From Paracoccus sp. DMF-8 (GTDB taxonomy: Bacteria > Pseudomonadota > Alphaproteobacteria > Rhodobacterales > Rhodobacteraceae), in contig NZ_JARJHL010000003.1 of NCBI RefSeq assembly GCF_029309835.1, positions 281,001-345,000 on the forward strand: 64,000 nt of DNA, given 5' to 3'. The position numbers and the translations under genes were made by a program. Under the pieces are notes generated by a model. The model was given only the letters and a program-made list of their open reading frames with translations, did no database searches and was not told the origin of the DNA. Every line of letters begins with the position of its first letter. Position 1 is the first letter of the stretch. Positions 16,171-25,861 of the stretch are shown here, in pieces.

Positions 16171-18372
16171 ATGCTGGAAATCGACCCGCAATTCCGCCGC
16201 ATGGGACAGGGCGCACGCCGCCGCAGGCGGCGCATCGGACTGTTGCGCGGGGCGGCGCTGGTGCTGGTTCTGGGGGTCGCGGCGGGCCTTGGCTGGCGCT
16301 ACGCGGGGCCGGACATCGGCGCGCGTCTGGCGGGCGACGACAGCGACGAAACGCTGGTGCCGCTGGAACAGGATGTCGCCATTGCGCCGGTCGTGCGCGG
16401 CGACACCTTTACCGATATCCCCGGCGATCCGATGATCATCCAGACCGGCGACAGCGGCGAACGCAGCGGCACGAGGCTGGAAGGCCCGCCGGATCTGGCC
16501 GCCGCCCGCGTCGGCCCCCCCGGACCCGAGCGCCTGACCATGGTGCGCGAAAACCTGCATGTCCGCGAACGCCGCCTGATCGCCGCCCTGCCCACCACGC
16601 GAGAGGATTTCGCCCTGTTTCAGGCCGAACGCTCGCGCGAGCGGCTGATGAACGCCTCGGCCGATGGCAGCAGCGCAGAGACCGGCGCGGGCCTGTCCAT
16701 CCCCGAGGCGGAACGCATGACCTCCAGCCTTGCCTTTACCCGCGCCGCCGCGATCCGGCCCGCGCTGTGGCAGGATCTGATCCTGCAGATCCGCCTGCCC
16801 ACCGATATGACCGAACTGCTGCGTGACAACGGTTTCGACGCGGGCACCGCCGCACGCACCGCCACCCGGATCGCCGAGGTCATGCAGATCGGTCCGGAAC
16901 TGCCGCGCGGCCTGCTGCTGGCGCTGCGTTACCGGATGCAGGCGGGGCAGCGTCAGGTGCTGCAACTGTCGATCTACCGCTCGGGCGAATATGTGGGGTC
17001 CATGGCGATGTCGGGCAGCGGGCGGCTGGTCGGCGCCGCCGACCCTCAGGCCGACCAACCGCTGCTGGACCAGTCGGCGGATGAGGCGGTCGAAGGCGAC
17101 AGCCCGCAGTTCCGCCTGCTGGATGTGATCTACAGCGCCGCCTTGCGTCAGGGCGTGCCGGGCGATGTCATCGGCGAAGGCATCGCGCTGATGTCCGAGG
17201 TCCACGACCTTGACGGTTTCGCGGCCGAAGGCGACCGGCTGCAACTGCTTTACGCCAACAACCCCGGCGCGGGCGCGGATGGCGCGGGGCAGATCCTGTT
17301 CATCGGCGTCACCGGCCCGTCGGGGGACAGGCCCTGCTATGTAGTGCCCGCCCGCGAAGGCGGCTATGAACGCCACGCGCCCGGTGCGCGGGTCGTCGCG
17401 CTGACCGACCAGCCCGCAATGAGCGCGCCGGTCGCGGGCGTGCTGTCGCGCCGCTTCGTCGCGCCGACCGGGGGCGACGCCGAGCAGCGGCACGGTTGCC
17501 TGGCAGGCGGCGCAGGGCAGCCCGGTCGCCGCCGTCGCCGCCGGCCGCGTGACCGATGTGGACGCCGGCGCGGGCACCCTGTCCATCGCCCATGACGGCG
17601 GTCTGGCCAGCAGCTATCGCGGCCTTGAAACCCTGCCCGCCAGCCTTGTGCGCGGCGCCGATGTGAAACGCGGCGCGGTGATCGGCCGCATCGCGGGCAA
17701 GGGCGAGGACGACCGTTCCGGGCTGGTGTTCCAACTGCTGAAGGACGGCCAGCCGGTCGATCCGATCCCCTATCTGGCGGGCGGGAACGAGGTCCTTGCC
17801 TCGAACGCGGTCGAGGCGCTGATCAGCCGCATCATCCATGTCGAAAGCGGCGGCAATGCGGCGGCGCGCAACCCTTGTCCACCGCGACGGGGCTGGGCCA
17901 GTTCATCGAAAGCACATGGCTGCGGATGATGCGCAGCTATCGCCCCGATCTGGTCGCGACGCTGGATCGCCAGCAATTGCTGGACCTGCGGCTGGAACCC
18001 GGCCTGTCGCGCCAGATGGTCCGCCATCTGGCACAGGAAAACGAAGCCTTCCTGCGCGCGCGCGGCATCAATGCCACGGCGGGCAATCTGTATCTGGCGC
18101 ATTTTCTGGGACCGATGGGCGCCGCGCAGGCGCTGAGCGCCGATCCCGCCGCCCCGGTCGGGGCGGTGATGGGCGCGAATGTCGTCAACGCCAACCCCTT
18201 TCTGCGCAATTACACGATCGCCGACCTGCGGGCATGGTCGGACCGCAAGATGAATGCGCAATCGGTCGCGGCGGCGACATCCATGCCCGCGACGATCCCG
18301 GTCCGCGCCTCGCCCGAGGTGGAAAGATTCGTGGCGCTGATGGATCGCGTCCTGTCCACGAACCGGAACTGA
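16171..18372 (+). pseudogene. Membrane-anchored degenerate LytM plus lytic transglycosylase fusion, two frameshifts
   Basis: Three consecutive frames form one protein of about 733 residues. A basic N-terminus and one membrane helix (about residues 22-45) precede an N-terminal region and LysM-like/OapA-like segments. A LytM/M23-type domain (from about 17430) and a lytic transglycosylase domain (from about 17800; HVESGGN with the catalytic Glu, ATGLGQFIESTW) follow. The first break is a run of five G at 17470-17474: with four, the frame continues as TPSSGTVAWQAAQGSPV. The second is CCC at 17872-17874: with four, it continues as RNPLSTATGLGQFI. In the repaired LytM domain the usual zinc-binding His and Asp positions are replaced (TVAWQ in place of HxGxD; GLVFQL in place of HLHFE). 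The peptidase half is therefore probably inactive and the transglycosylase half potentially active. Local wall opening for the secretion machine is inferred. Confidence 0.75.
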
Positions 18373-18543
18373 TCCCGCACCGCGCGTTTCGGCGATATAG
18401 CGCGCGACCACCCGTGCCGCGGCTGGCAAGGACGCAACGGCGCCGCGATTAATCGCCCTTATGTCCGCCGCGATGTCTCGAATCTTTGGAAAATTGATGC
18501 TAGGCACGGCGCAGGTTTACCTAATTTGGAGCCGAGTTGGCTG

Positions 18544-21500
18544 ATGTCCTGCATTGACCCCATTGCCCGGAAATCCCTTGTTTCGCCAAAGGCGCATTTT
18601 TTGCTTTCGACATCATTGCTGACCCTTGGCCTGGCATTGATCGGCCTGCCGGGCACGGCGCTGAGCGATGATCTGTATCTGAACAACGGGCCTGCCGGGA
18701 CGGTCGTCAGCGGGGACTGGGACCAGGATTCCGAAATCTGGACCGAAACGCCGACGGCCGACGACACCACCCCGCGCCAGACTCTGGGTGGCGGCAATCG
18801 CGACACGGCGGTTCTGGTGGCCGATCCGGCCGATCCGACGCGGACGATCACGCTGACCCTGTCCGGCCCGGAAACCGGACCGAATGCGGCGCGGCTGATC
18901 CTGTCCGGTTTCCGGGTCGAAGGCGATGGCTATTCGCTGCGCAGCGCGCAGGAGGATTTCACACTGGGCGGCGCGGGTCCGGACGACACGCCCCTGCGCT
19001 TTGACATGCGCGACGGCGGCACCTTGACGCTGCAAGGCATCCGGCTGAGCGGGCGCATCCTGGTGGCAGGCAACGGCACCCTGACCCATGACGGCGATTC
19101 CACCGGCACGATGACCGAACTGGAGGTGGAAACGGGGGCCGGCTTTACCTCGACCGGGACGACGGCGGGCAGGGTCTCGAACAGCGGCACGACCGTTCTG
19201 GCCGAGCATGTGGGCAATGTCGACAACGAAGAAAACGGCATCTTTACCCTGACCGACCGGATCGGCGGACAGTTCGAGAACAGGCAGAACGCCACCGCCC
19301 ATCTGACCGGCCAGATCGAGGGTCAGCTGCGCAACCGCGGCGGCACGGTGAATGTCACCGGCCCCTTGACCACCCGGCCCATCGCCAACAGCCACGGCGG
19401 CATCCTGAACGTCAACGACACCGGCGGCACGGGTTTCGATCTGACCGTCCAGGCAGGCGACCCGGCCAATCCGTCGAGCGGGTTGCTCAACAATACCGCG
19501 ACGGTGAACCTTCGGGGTGACATCTCGGCCAATATGTTCAATGGCGGCGACAGCGGCGACGGCACGCTGAACATTCGCGGCGGCACCGTGGCGGGCAATA
19601 TCATCAACCGCGACGGATCCGACATCAACGGCACCGGGACGATCACCGGCAGCCTGAACAACTGGGGCACATTGCATGTCACCAACGGCGCGCTGAGTTC
19701 CAGGGCGCTGACCATGACGAACCTGAACAACCACGATTCCGGTCATGTCATCGTCGATACGGGCCATGAATTGCAGGTTGCAAACAACATCAACAGCGGG
19801 GGCGCCATCGACCTGTCGGGGGCCCTGCGCATCGGCAGCGGCGCCGGCACCCTGACCACCAACGACAATTCCGTGACGGTTGCCGGCACCGGCCAGATCA
19901 TCGGCAATGTCGTCAACAACGGCGCGACCGTGAATTCTGACGGGCGCATCCGGGGGAATCTGACCAACAACGATGCGGCACGGGCCAATGTCTCGGGCAC
20001 GATCACCGGCACGGTGCGCAACAGCGGCAACAGCCGGATGGCGCTGACCGGCGACCTGACCGTGGGCGGGTTGTCGAATACCGCGCGTTCGCTGCTGACG
20101 GTCGGGCAGGACAGCGCCCTGACCATCGGGACCGGCAACGGGACGCTGGTGAACAGCGCGATGAACGGCAACAATCCCAATGCCGGGCTGAATCTGTCGG
20201 GCACGCTGAACGGGTCGCTGAACAACAGCGGCAGGACCGTTCTGGGCAGTCTCGGCAGTGCCACGACGGCGACGGTCAACGGCTCTGTCACCAATACGGG
20301 GATAACGCTGCTTCGCAACAATTCGCTGGTGACGGGCAATTTCACGAATGACGGCAGGCTGTCCTCGGCGGGCTTCAGCGGGGCGCAGCTGAATGTCTCG
20401 GGGATTTTCAGCAACCTTGCGGGTGCGGTGATCAACGGCCTGCTGGGGCCGATCGTGATTTCGGCGGATCGCGTCTATCTGAACGAAGGCGGCCAGGTTC
20501 TGGGCGATGTCGATATCCGGGGCACGGTGGTCAATGCGGGCATTCTGCTGCTGAATACCGACCGGACCCGCAGCAACGATCTGATCAACGAGGAAACCGG
20601 TGTCGTCCAGGTTTCGGCCGATATCGACGCCGGCGGCTATCGCACGGACAACAACGGCACATTCACCATCCAGAACGATGGCGAATACACCAATGTCTCG
20701 ACCTTTGAAAACAACCGCGACCTGACCGTCCAGAACGGCGGCGTGCTGGAGGCCGGGCAGGTCATCAACGGCGCCGACGGCATTACCGAGAACCGCGGCC
20801 GGATCAACGGCACGGTCACCAACCGCGGCAACCTGATCAACAACGGCCGGATCAACGGCGATGTCACCAACAGCCTCAACCTGACCAGCAATGGCGCGAT
20901 CCAGGGCAATCTGATCAACACCGGCAATGCCCAGATGCGCGGCACGGTCAGCGGCACCGTCGAAAACCGCCGCAACCTGACGACCACGGGCAACCTGACC
21001 GTCGGCACGCTGACCAACCGGGGCGCCACCACGGTCGAAAGCAACCACAACCTGAATTCGGGCGATGCCGTGGCCAACAGCGCCACCCTGACCGTGCGCG
21101 GCACCGTCAACACCGCCGTCCAGAACAACCAGCCCAACGCACGCCTGGTCATGCAGGGCGGCCGCGTGGCCGATACGGTCACCAACGCGGGCGTGGTCAC
21201 GGGCTCGGGCACGATCACCGGCAATCTGGCCAATACCACCACCGGGCGCGTGAATCTGCTGGACGGGCAGGTGCTGAGGCTGAACGGCGGCTTGCGCAAT
21301 GCGGGCACGGCGACTTTGGGCGGCACCATCATCGGGGGCGTCAACAACCTTGCGGGCGCGACCACCAACCTGCGCAACAACGGCGGCATTCAGGGGCTGG
21401 TGACCAACCGCGGCACGCTGGCCGGGAACGGCCAGATCACCGGCAATGTCAACAATATCGACGACGGCGCCCTGTCGCTGAGCGGGCGGATCACCGGCAC

Positions 21501-24405
21501 GCTGACGCAGAATTCATCGACCGCGTTGCAGACGGTGCGCAACCTGCGCGTCGGCACGCTGGTCAACGAACGCACGACCGAAGTGGTGCGCGGCACCAGC
21601 CTGCACACCGATCGGGGGGTGCGGAACAACAACCTGCTGCAGGTGCGCGGCACGCTGGCCAGCACGGCGCAGAACGGCACCGCGCTGTTCAACAACGCGG
21701 ACAGCCGGACGGCGCTGCAAAGCGGCGTGATCGCTGGCAATGTCGACAACAACGGCTTTCTCCGTGGCAATGGCCGGATCGAGGGCAATGTCACCAACCG
21801 CGCCAGCGGTCGTTTCAGCATGGCGGGCACGGTCACCGGCACGTTCCGCAACAACGGCACGCTGGACCAGTTCCGCAATCTCAGCCTTGGCGGGCTGGTC
21901 AACAACAGCGCGCTGTCGCTGACCAACGGCACGGTCCTGTCGGTGGGCAGCGGCAGGGCGCGCAACACCGCGACGCTGAGCGTTACCAATGGCGCCACCC
22001 TGCGCGGCACGCTGGTCAATCGCGGGCCTTCGGCCAATGTCGATGCGGTCACCACCATCGCCAGCGGCGGGCGTCTGGAAGGCGCGATCGACAATTACGA
22101 CACGCTGCGCAGCGACGGCACCGTCATCGGCGATGTCGTGACCAGACAGGGCGGCACGACGCGGCTGTCGGGCCGCGTCGACGGGGTTGTCTTCAACCAC
22201 GGGCTGACCGAAACCACCGGCAACCTGACCGTTGACGGGCTGGTCAACACCGCCCGCGCCGTCGTCGGCAGCGGCCATACCCTGTTCACCGAAACCGAGG
22301 TGCAGAACAGCAGCGATTTCATCGTCGATGGCCGCGTCGTCGTGACCGGCCCGACCAATGCGCAGCCCGCAGCGGCGACTGCCGCCGCCGCTGGAAATGT
22401 CGTCAACGAAGAAGGCGGCCGGCTGACCGGATCCGGGGTTCTGGACGCCAATGTCATCAACCGCGGCACCATGACCACCACCGGCGAAATCACCGGCCAT
22501 GTCCTGAACGAAGACAATGGCATCGCCCGGCTGCGCGGCGAAATCGGCGGCACGCTGCAAAACGAATCCCGTTTCCTGACCTCCGGCGCGCTGAGCGTCA
22601 ACGGCCTGATGAACCGGGGCAATGCCACCATCGGCGAAGGCCACCAGCTGACCGCGGCCACGGCGGGGGCGAACTATGGCACGTTGCGGGTGCTGGGCGA
22701 TTTTTCGGGCGATTTGCTGAACCAGGATCGCGCCACGCTGAATTTCGGCGGCGGTGTCGTCACCGGCGATGTCGAGAACCTGGGCGGCATCAGCGGTTCG
22801 GGCCGGATCACGGGCCGGTTGATCAATCGCGCGACGGATCTGACGCTTGGTCTGGATAACCAGCACCTGACCGTCGCGGGCGGTCTGGTGAACCAGTCCG
22901 GCCTGCATCTGGTCGGCCGTCCGCTGACCGGAAATCTGATCAACAACCGGGACGCGGTGCTGACCGCCAACCGCGCCCGCATCAACGGGCAGCTGACCAA
23001 CAACGGTCTGGTCGATCTGTCGGGCAATGGCACAAACAGCCTGCTGACCGTCAGCGGCCTTGCCGGCAACGGCAACTATCTGCTGGATCTGGATCTGCAA
23101 AACCTGCGCGGCGACCGTATCGTCGTCGATGGCGGCGCGGCGACCGGACATTACTATTTCCGGTTCAACCAGTTGACCAGCGACCTCGTCGGCGATCTGG
23201 GCCGCTCTGTCACCGTGCTGGAGGTCGACCAGACGGCGGCCAACAACTTCACCTTCGACTTCGAACCGATGGAAAGCGCCGACTGGATCGACTATGGCGT
23301 CGGGCGCCTGGACAACGGCGATCTGGCCGTGGTCAGCCAGCTCAGCAACGATATCGGCGCGATCTTTGGCAATATCACGCTGGTTCATTCGCTGATCGGT
23401 TCGGTCATCAACCGGCCGACCAGCCCCTATGTCGTCGGCATGGCCTATGAAGATACCGCAAAGCCCTGTGGCATCGGGTCCTGGGGCCGGGGCGTCGGCG
23501 GGAATGCCAAGGTGACGGGCGCGACCAGCAACCAGCTGGGTTCCGTCGACAGCAGCGTGCAGGCCAGCTATTACGGCATGCAGGTCGGCACCGATCTGGC
23601 CTGTTTCGACGGCCATTTCGGCGGCTGGAACATGACCTTCGGCGGGGTTCTGGGGGTCAACCAGGGCGATACGGATCAGCCGATCTACACGCTGCGCGCC
23701 GATGGCGCGGGCGGCACGGCACGGATCCTGTCCAGCGTCACCACCTCGGATTTCGACCAGCTTTACGGCGGGGTCTATCTGACCGCCTCCAGGGACCGCT
23801 GGTCCTTTGACGTGCAATACCGCCGCGAACGGACCGAGTTCGAAATCACCAACCGCGCCGTCGCGGGCCGCGACATCGGCCTGCAGGATGCCAAGCTGAA
23901 AAGCAACGCCCATACGGTCAGCGGCGCACTCAGCTATACGATGCCGGTGGCCCGGACCCAGTGGCAATTCGTGCCGACCGCCGGTTTCGCCTGGTCGAAA
24001 TACGACATCGACAACCTGCGTTTCAACGACGGCTATGAAATCCAGTTCGGCGATGTGCAAAGCAAGGTCGGCTTTGTCGGCGGCACGCTGACGCGCACCT
24101 ATGTCCGGGCACAGCAGAATTCCGCGCTGAACATCTTTGCCACCGGCACCGTCTACAAGGATTTCGCCGACAAGACCCGTTCGGTCTTTGTCATGGGCGA
24201 GGGCGCGGAATCCTCGAGCCAGCAGCTCGAATCCGATCACCTTGACACCTATACCGAGCTTAGTGTCGGGGCGAACTGGGTCAAGGTGCTGCAGGGCGGG
24301 CCCCGGCGTCCGCGCCAGCTCAGCGCCGGGACGCGCATCGACGCGCGCTTTGGCGACAACATCGACAGCGTCGGCGTGACCGGACAGATCCGCCTGCAGT
24401 TCTGA
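18544..24405 (+). CDS. Giant Asn-rich type V autotransporter
   Basis: About 1953 residues. The N-terminus has an extended signal peptide (ending GLPGTALS). The passenger (about 50-1600) is built of many imperfect short repeats of the form N-x-G-x-hydrophobic-x-G-x-hydrophobic-x-N, such as INNGRINGDVTN, predicting a long parallel beta-helix rich in Asn, Gly and Thr. The last 300 residues are an autotransporter beta-barrel (from about 23460; WGRGVGGNAKVTGATS, later alternating strands) ending in a terminal Phe (IRLQF), the outer-membrane assembly signal. A TTG at 18526 is possible, but GGAG at 18527-18531 favours the ATG at 18544. The gene lies between envelope enzymes and tssK, all on the same strand, which is odd for a T6SS locus. 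Adhesion or aggregation is the usual function of such proteins; a direct T6SS role is unproven. Confidence 0.85.
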   Translation: MSCIDPIARKSLVSPKAHFLLSTSLLTLGLALIGLPGTALSDDLYLNNGPAGTVVSGDWDQDSEIWTETPTADDTTPRQTLGGGNRDTAVLVADPADPTRTITLTLSGPETGPNAARLILSGFRVEGDGYSLRSAQEDFTLGGAGPDDTPLRFDMRDGGTLTLQGIRLSGRILVAGNGTLTHDGDSTGTMTELEVETGAGFTSTGTTAGRVSNSGTTVLAEHVGNVDNEENGIFTLTDRIGGQFENRQNATAHLTGQIEGQLRNRGGTVNVTGPLTTRPIANSHGGILNVNDTGGTGFDLTVQAGDPANPSSGLLNNTATVNLRGDISANMFNGGDSGDGTLNIRGGTVAGNIINRDGSDINGTGTITGSLNNWGTLHVTNGALSSRALTMTNLNNHDSGHVIVDTGHELQVANNINSGGAIDLSGALRIGSGAGTLTTNDNSVTVAGTGQIIGNVVNNGATVNSDGRIRGNLTNNDAARANVSGTITGTVRNSGNSRMALTGDLTVGGLSNTARSLLTVGQDSALTIGTGNGTLVNSAMNGNNPNAGLNLSGTLNGSLNNSGRTVLGSLGSATTATVNGSVTNTGITLLRNNSLVTGNFTNDGRLSSAGFSGAQLNVSGIFSNLAGAVINGLLGPIVISADRVYLNEGGQVLGDVDIRGTVVNAGILLLNTDRTRSNDLINEETGVVQVSADIDAGGYRTDNNGTFTIQNDGEYTNVSTFENNRDLTVQNGGVLEAGQVINGADGITENRGRINGTVTNRGNLINNGRINGDVTNSLNLTSNGAIQGNLINTGNAQMRGTVSGTVENRRNLTTTGNLTVGTLTNRGATTVESNHNLNSGDAVANSATLTVRGTVNTAVQNNQPNARLVMQGGRVADTVTNAGVVTGSGTITGNLANTTTGRVNLLDGQVLRLNGGLRNAGTATLGGTIIGGVNNLAGATTNLRNNGGIQGLVTNRGTLAGNGQITGNVNNIDDGALSLSGRITGTLTQNSSTALQTVRNLRVGTLVNERTTEVVRGTSLHTDRGVRNNNLLQVRGTLASTAQNGTALFNNADSRTALQSGVIAGNVDNNGFLRGNGRIEGNVTNRASGRFSMAGTVTGTFRNNGTLDQFRNLSLGGLVNNSALSLTNGTVLSVGSGRARNTATLSVTNGATLRGTLVNRGPSANVDAVTTIASGGRLEGAIDNYDTLRSDGTVIGDVVTRQGGTTRLSGRVDGVVFNHGLTETTGNLTVDGLVNTARAVVGSGHTLFTETEVQNSSDFIVDGRVVVTGPTNAQPAAATAAAAGNVVNEEGGRLTGSGVLDANVINRGTMTTTGEITGHVLNEDNGIARLRGEIGGTLQNESRFLTSGALSVNGLMNRGNATIGEGHQLTAATAGANYGTLRVLGDFSGDLLNQDRATLNFGGGVVTGDVENLGGISGSGRITGRLINRATDLTLGLDNQHLTVAGGLVNQSGLHLVGRPLTGNLINNRDAVLTANRARINGQLTNNGLVDLSGNGTNSLLTVSGLAGNGNYLLDLDLQNLRGDRIVVDGGAATGHYYFRFNQLTSDLVGDLGRSVTVLEVDQTAANNFTFDFEPMESADWIDYGVGRLDNGDLAVVSQLSNDIGAIFGNITLVHSLIGSVINRPTSPYVVGMAYEDTAKPCGIGSWGRGVGGNAKVTGATSNQLGSVDSSVQASYYGMQVGTDLACFDGHFGGWNMTFGGVLGVNQGDTDQPIYTLRADGAGGTARILSSVTTSDFDQLYGGVYLTASRDRWSFDVQYRRERTEFEITNRAVAGRDIGLQDAKLKSNAHTVSGALSYTMPVARTQWQFVPTAGFAWSKYDIDNLRFNDGYEIQFGDVQSKVGFVGGTLTRTYVRAQQNSALNIFATGTVYKDFADKTRSVFVMGEGAESSSQQLESDHLDTYTELSVGANWVKVLQGGPRRPRQLSAGTRIDARFGDNIDSVGVTGQIRLQF

Positions 24406-24457
24406 TTTGCACAGTTCTGATTGCATCGGGGCGCCGACGCCATATTGTGAACCGTCC

Positions 24458-24489
24458 CATCCGGCGCAGGAAAAATCCCGCGCCGGATG
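24458..24489. repeat. Perfect inverted repeat upstream of tssK
   Basis: A 10-bp perfect inverted repeat (24458-24467 and 24480-24489) with a 12-base loop lies between the autotransporter stop and the tssK start. No T tract follows, so it may be a factor-dependent terminator, an RNA processing or stability element, or a regulator site. Confidence 0.5.
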
Positions 24490-24527
24490 TCGCCAGACGC
24501 AGAATTGATTGAAAGAATAAGGCCGCA

Positions 24528-25861
24528 ATGTCCTGGTTCAGCAAAGTCGCATGGAAAGAGGGCCTGTTTCTTCAGCCCCAGCACCTTCAGCAATCCGACC
24601 GCTATGTCGAAAACCTGATCCAGTCGCGGACCCGCGCGATCACCCCCTATCCCTGGGGCGTCGTGGAAATGGTGATGGACCGCGATCAGGCGCAGCAGGG
24701 GCGGATCGCGCTGCGCTCGATTTCCGGGCTGATGCCGGACGGCATCCCTTTTGAGGCGCCGGGCACCGCCCCCCTGCCCCTGCCGATCGAGGTGCCGGAT
24801 GATGCGGCGGGCATGTATATCTGGCTGACCCTGCCCGATGTGTCGCCGAACAACCGCGATACGGCCCCCTATGACGACGAGGGTTCGGCCACGCGATGGG
24901 GGATCGTCGCGGAAACCGTGGGCGACAGCGCGTCATCGGCGCGCAGCGAACAGGTGCTGGAACTGGCCGTGCCCCGGCTGGAACTCGCGGTGCGCAAGAC
25001 GGCGCGTCCCGGCTATCAGAACCTGCGCCTTGCCCGCATCGCCGAGGTCCGCGACGGCGTTGTCACCATCGACGAAACCGTGCCACCGCCCGCGCTGGTC
25101 ATCAGCGCCCATGCGCAGGTGCTGGGCTATCTGACCCGCGTGATCGGTTGGGTCGAGGCGCGGCTGGAATCGCTGGCACGCTATGCCGCCGATCCGTCGT
25201 CAGGCGGGGGTTGCAGGCCTCGGATTACCTGATGCTGATGACCTTGAACCGCGAAATCGGCGCGCTGCGCCACATGTCGCGCACCCATGCCATCCACCCC
25301 GAACGCCTGTTCGAGCGGCTGGTGGGCCTTGCGGGCGAGCTTGCGACATTCGACAGCGGCAACCGCCAGGCACCGGATTACGAAGGCTACGACCATGGCG
25401 ATCTGAAAACCTGTTTCAGCCCGGTTGTGTCCGACATCCAGCGCCTGCTGTCGCGCGATATCGGCCGTGCGATCCGGCTGCTGCTGCGCCAGGTTCGCCA
25501 GAACTCCTATCTGGCCGAGGTCAAGGACCGCAACCTGTTCCGCGAGGCGACATTCATCGTCGAGGTGGAATCGGCCAAGCCGCTGACGCAGGTTCAGGCG
25601 CAGTTCCCCGAGCTGTGCAAGGTCGGGCCGAACACCCGCATGTCGGAAATCGTCAACAACAACCTGCCCGGCATCGGGTTGCAGCACCTGCCGAACCCGC
25701 CGCGCCAGATCCGCGTTCTGTCCTCGAACGTGTATTTCCGGCTGGAAAAGAACTCTCCGCTGTGGCGCGAATTTTCGACGGCTCCGGCCATCGGCATGCA
25801 TTTCGCGGGCGACTGGCCGGAGCTGAAACTTGAACTGTGGGCGATACCGGAGAAAGCCTGA
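24528..25861 (+). pseudogene. tssK: T6SS baseplate protein TssK (VasE), one-base frameshift
   Basis: The protein starts with the TssK hallmark WKEGLFLQPQHLQQSDRY and continues to about residue 226, where the frame hits a stop at 25232. The rest of TssK (QASDYLMLMTLNRE, PERLFERLVGLAGEL, LSSNVYFRLEKNSPLWREF) continues in another frame to 25861. The break is the run of five G at 25205-25209: six would give GGGLQASDYLM and a 444-residue protein, the normal TssK length. No other disruption is present. TssK links the baseplate to the TssL/TssM membrane complex and is essential, so if this indel is real the system would be dead; a sequence error is likely. The stop overlaps the tssL start by one base. 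Confidence 0.88.

Noticed and set aside
15757..17586. A 609-codon reverse-strand open frame
   Set aside because: It is antisense to the peptidoglycan-binding and LytM/transglycosylase genes and has no family resemblance; such frames are common in GC-rich DNA.
21514..24528. A 1004-codon reverse-strand open frame
   Set aside because: It is the antisense shadow of the repeat-rich, GC-rich autotransporter gene; it has no recognisable domain, while the forward frame has a signal peptide and beta-barrel.
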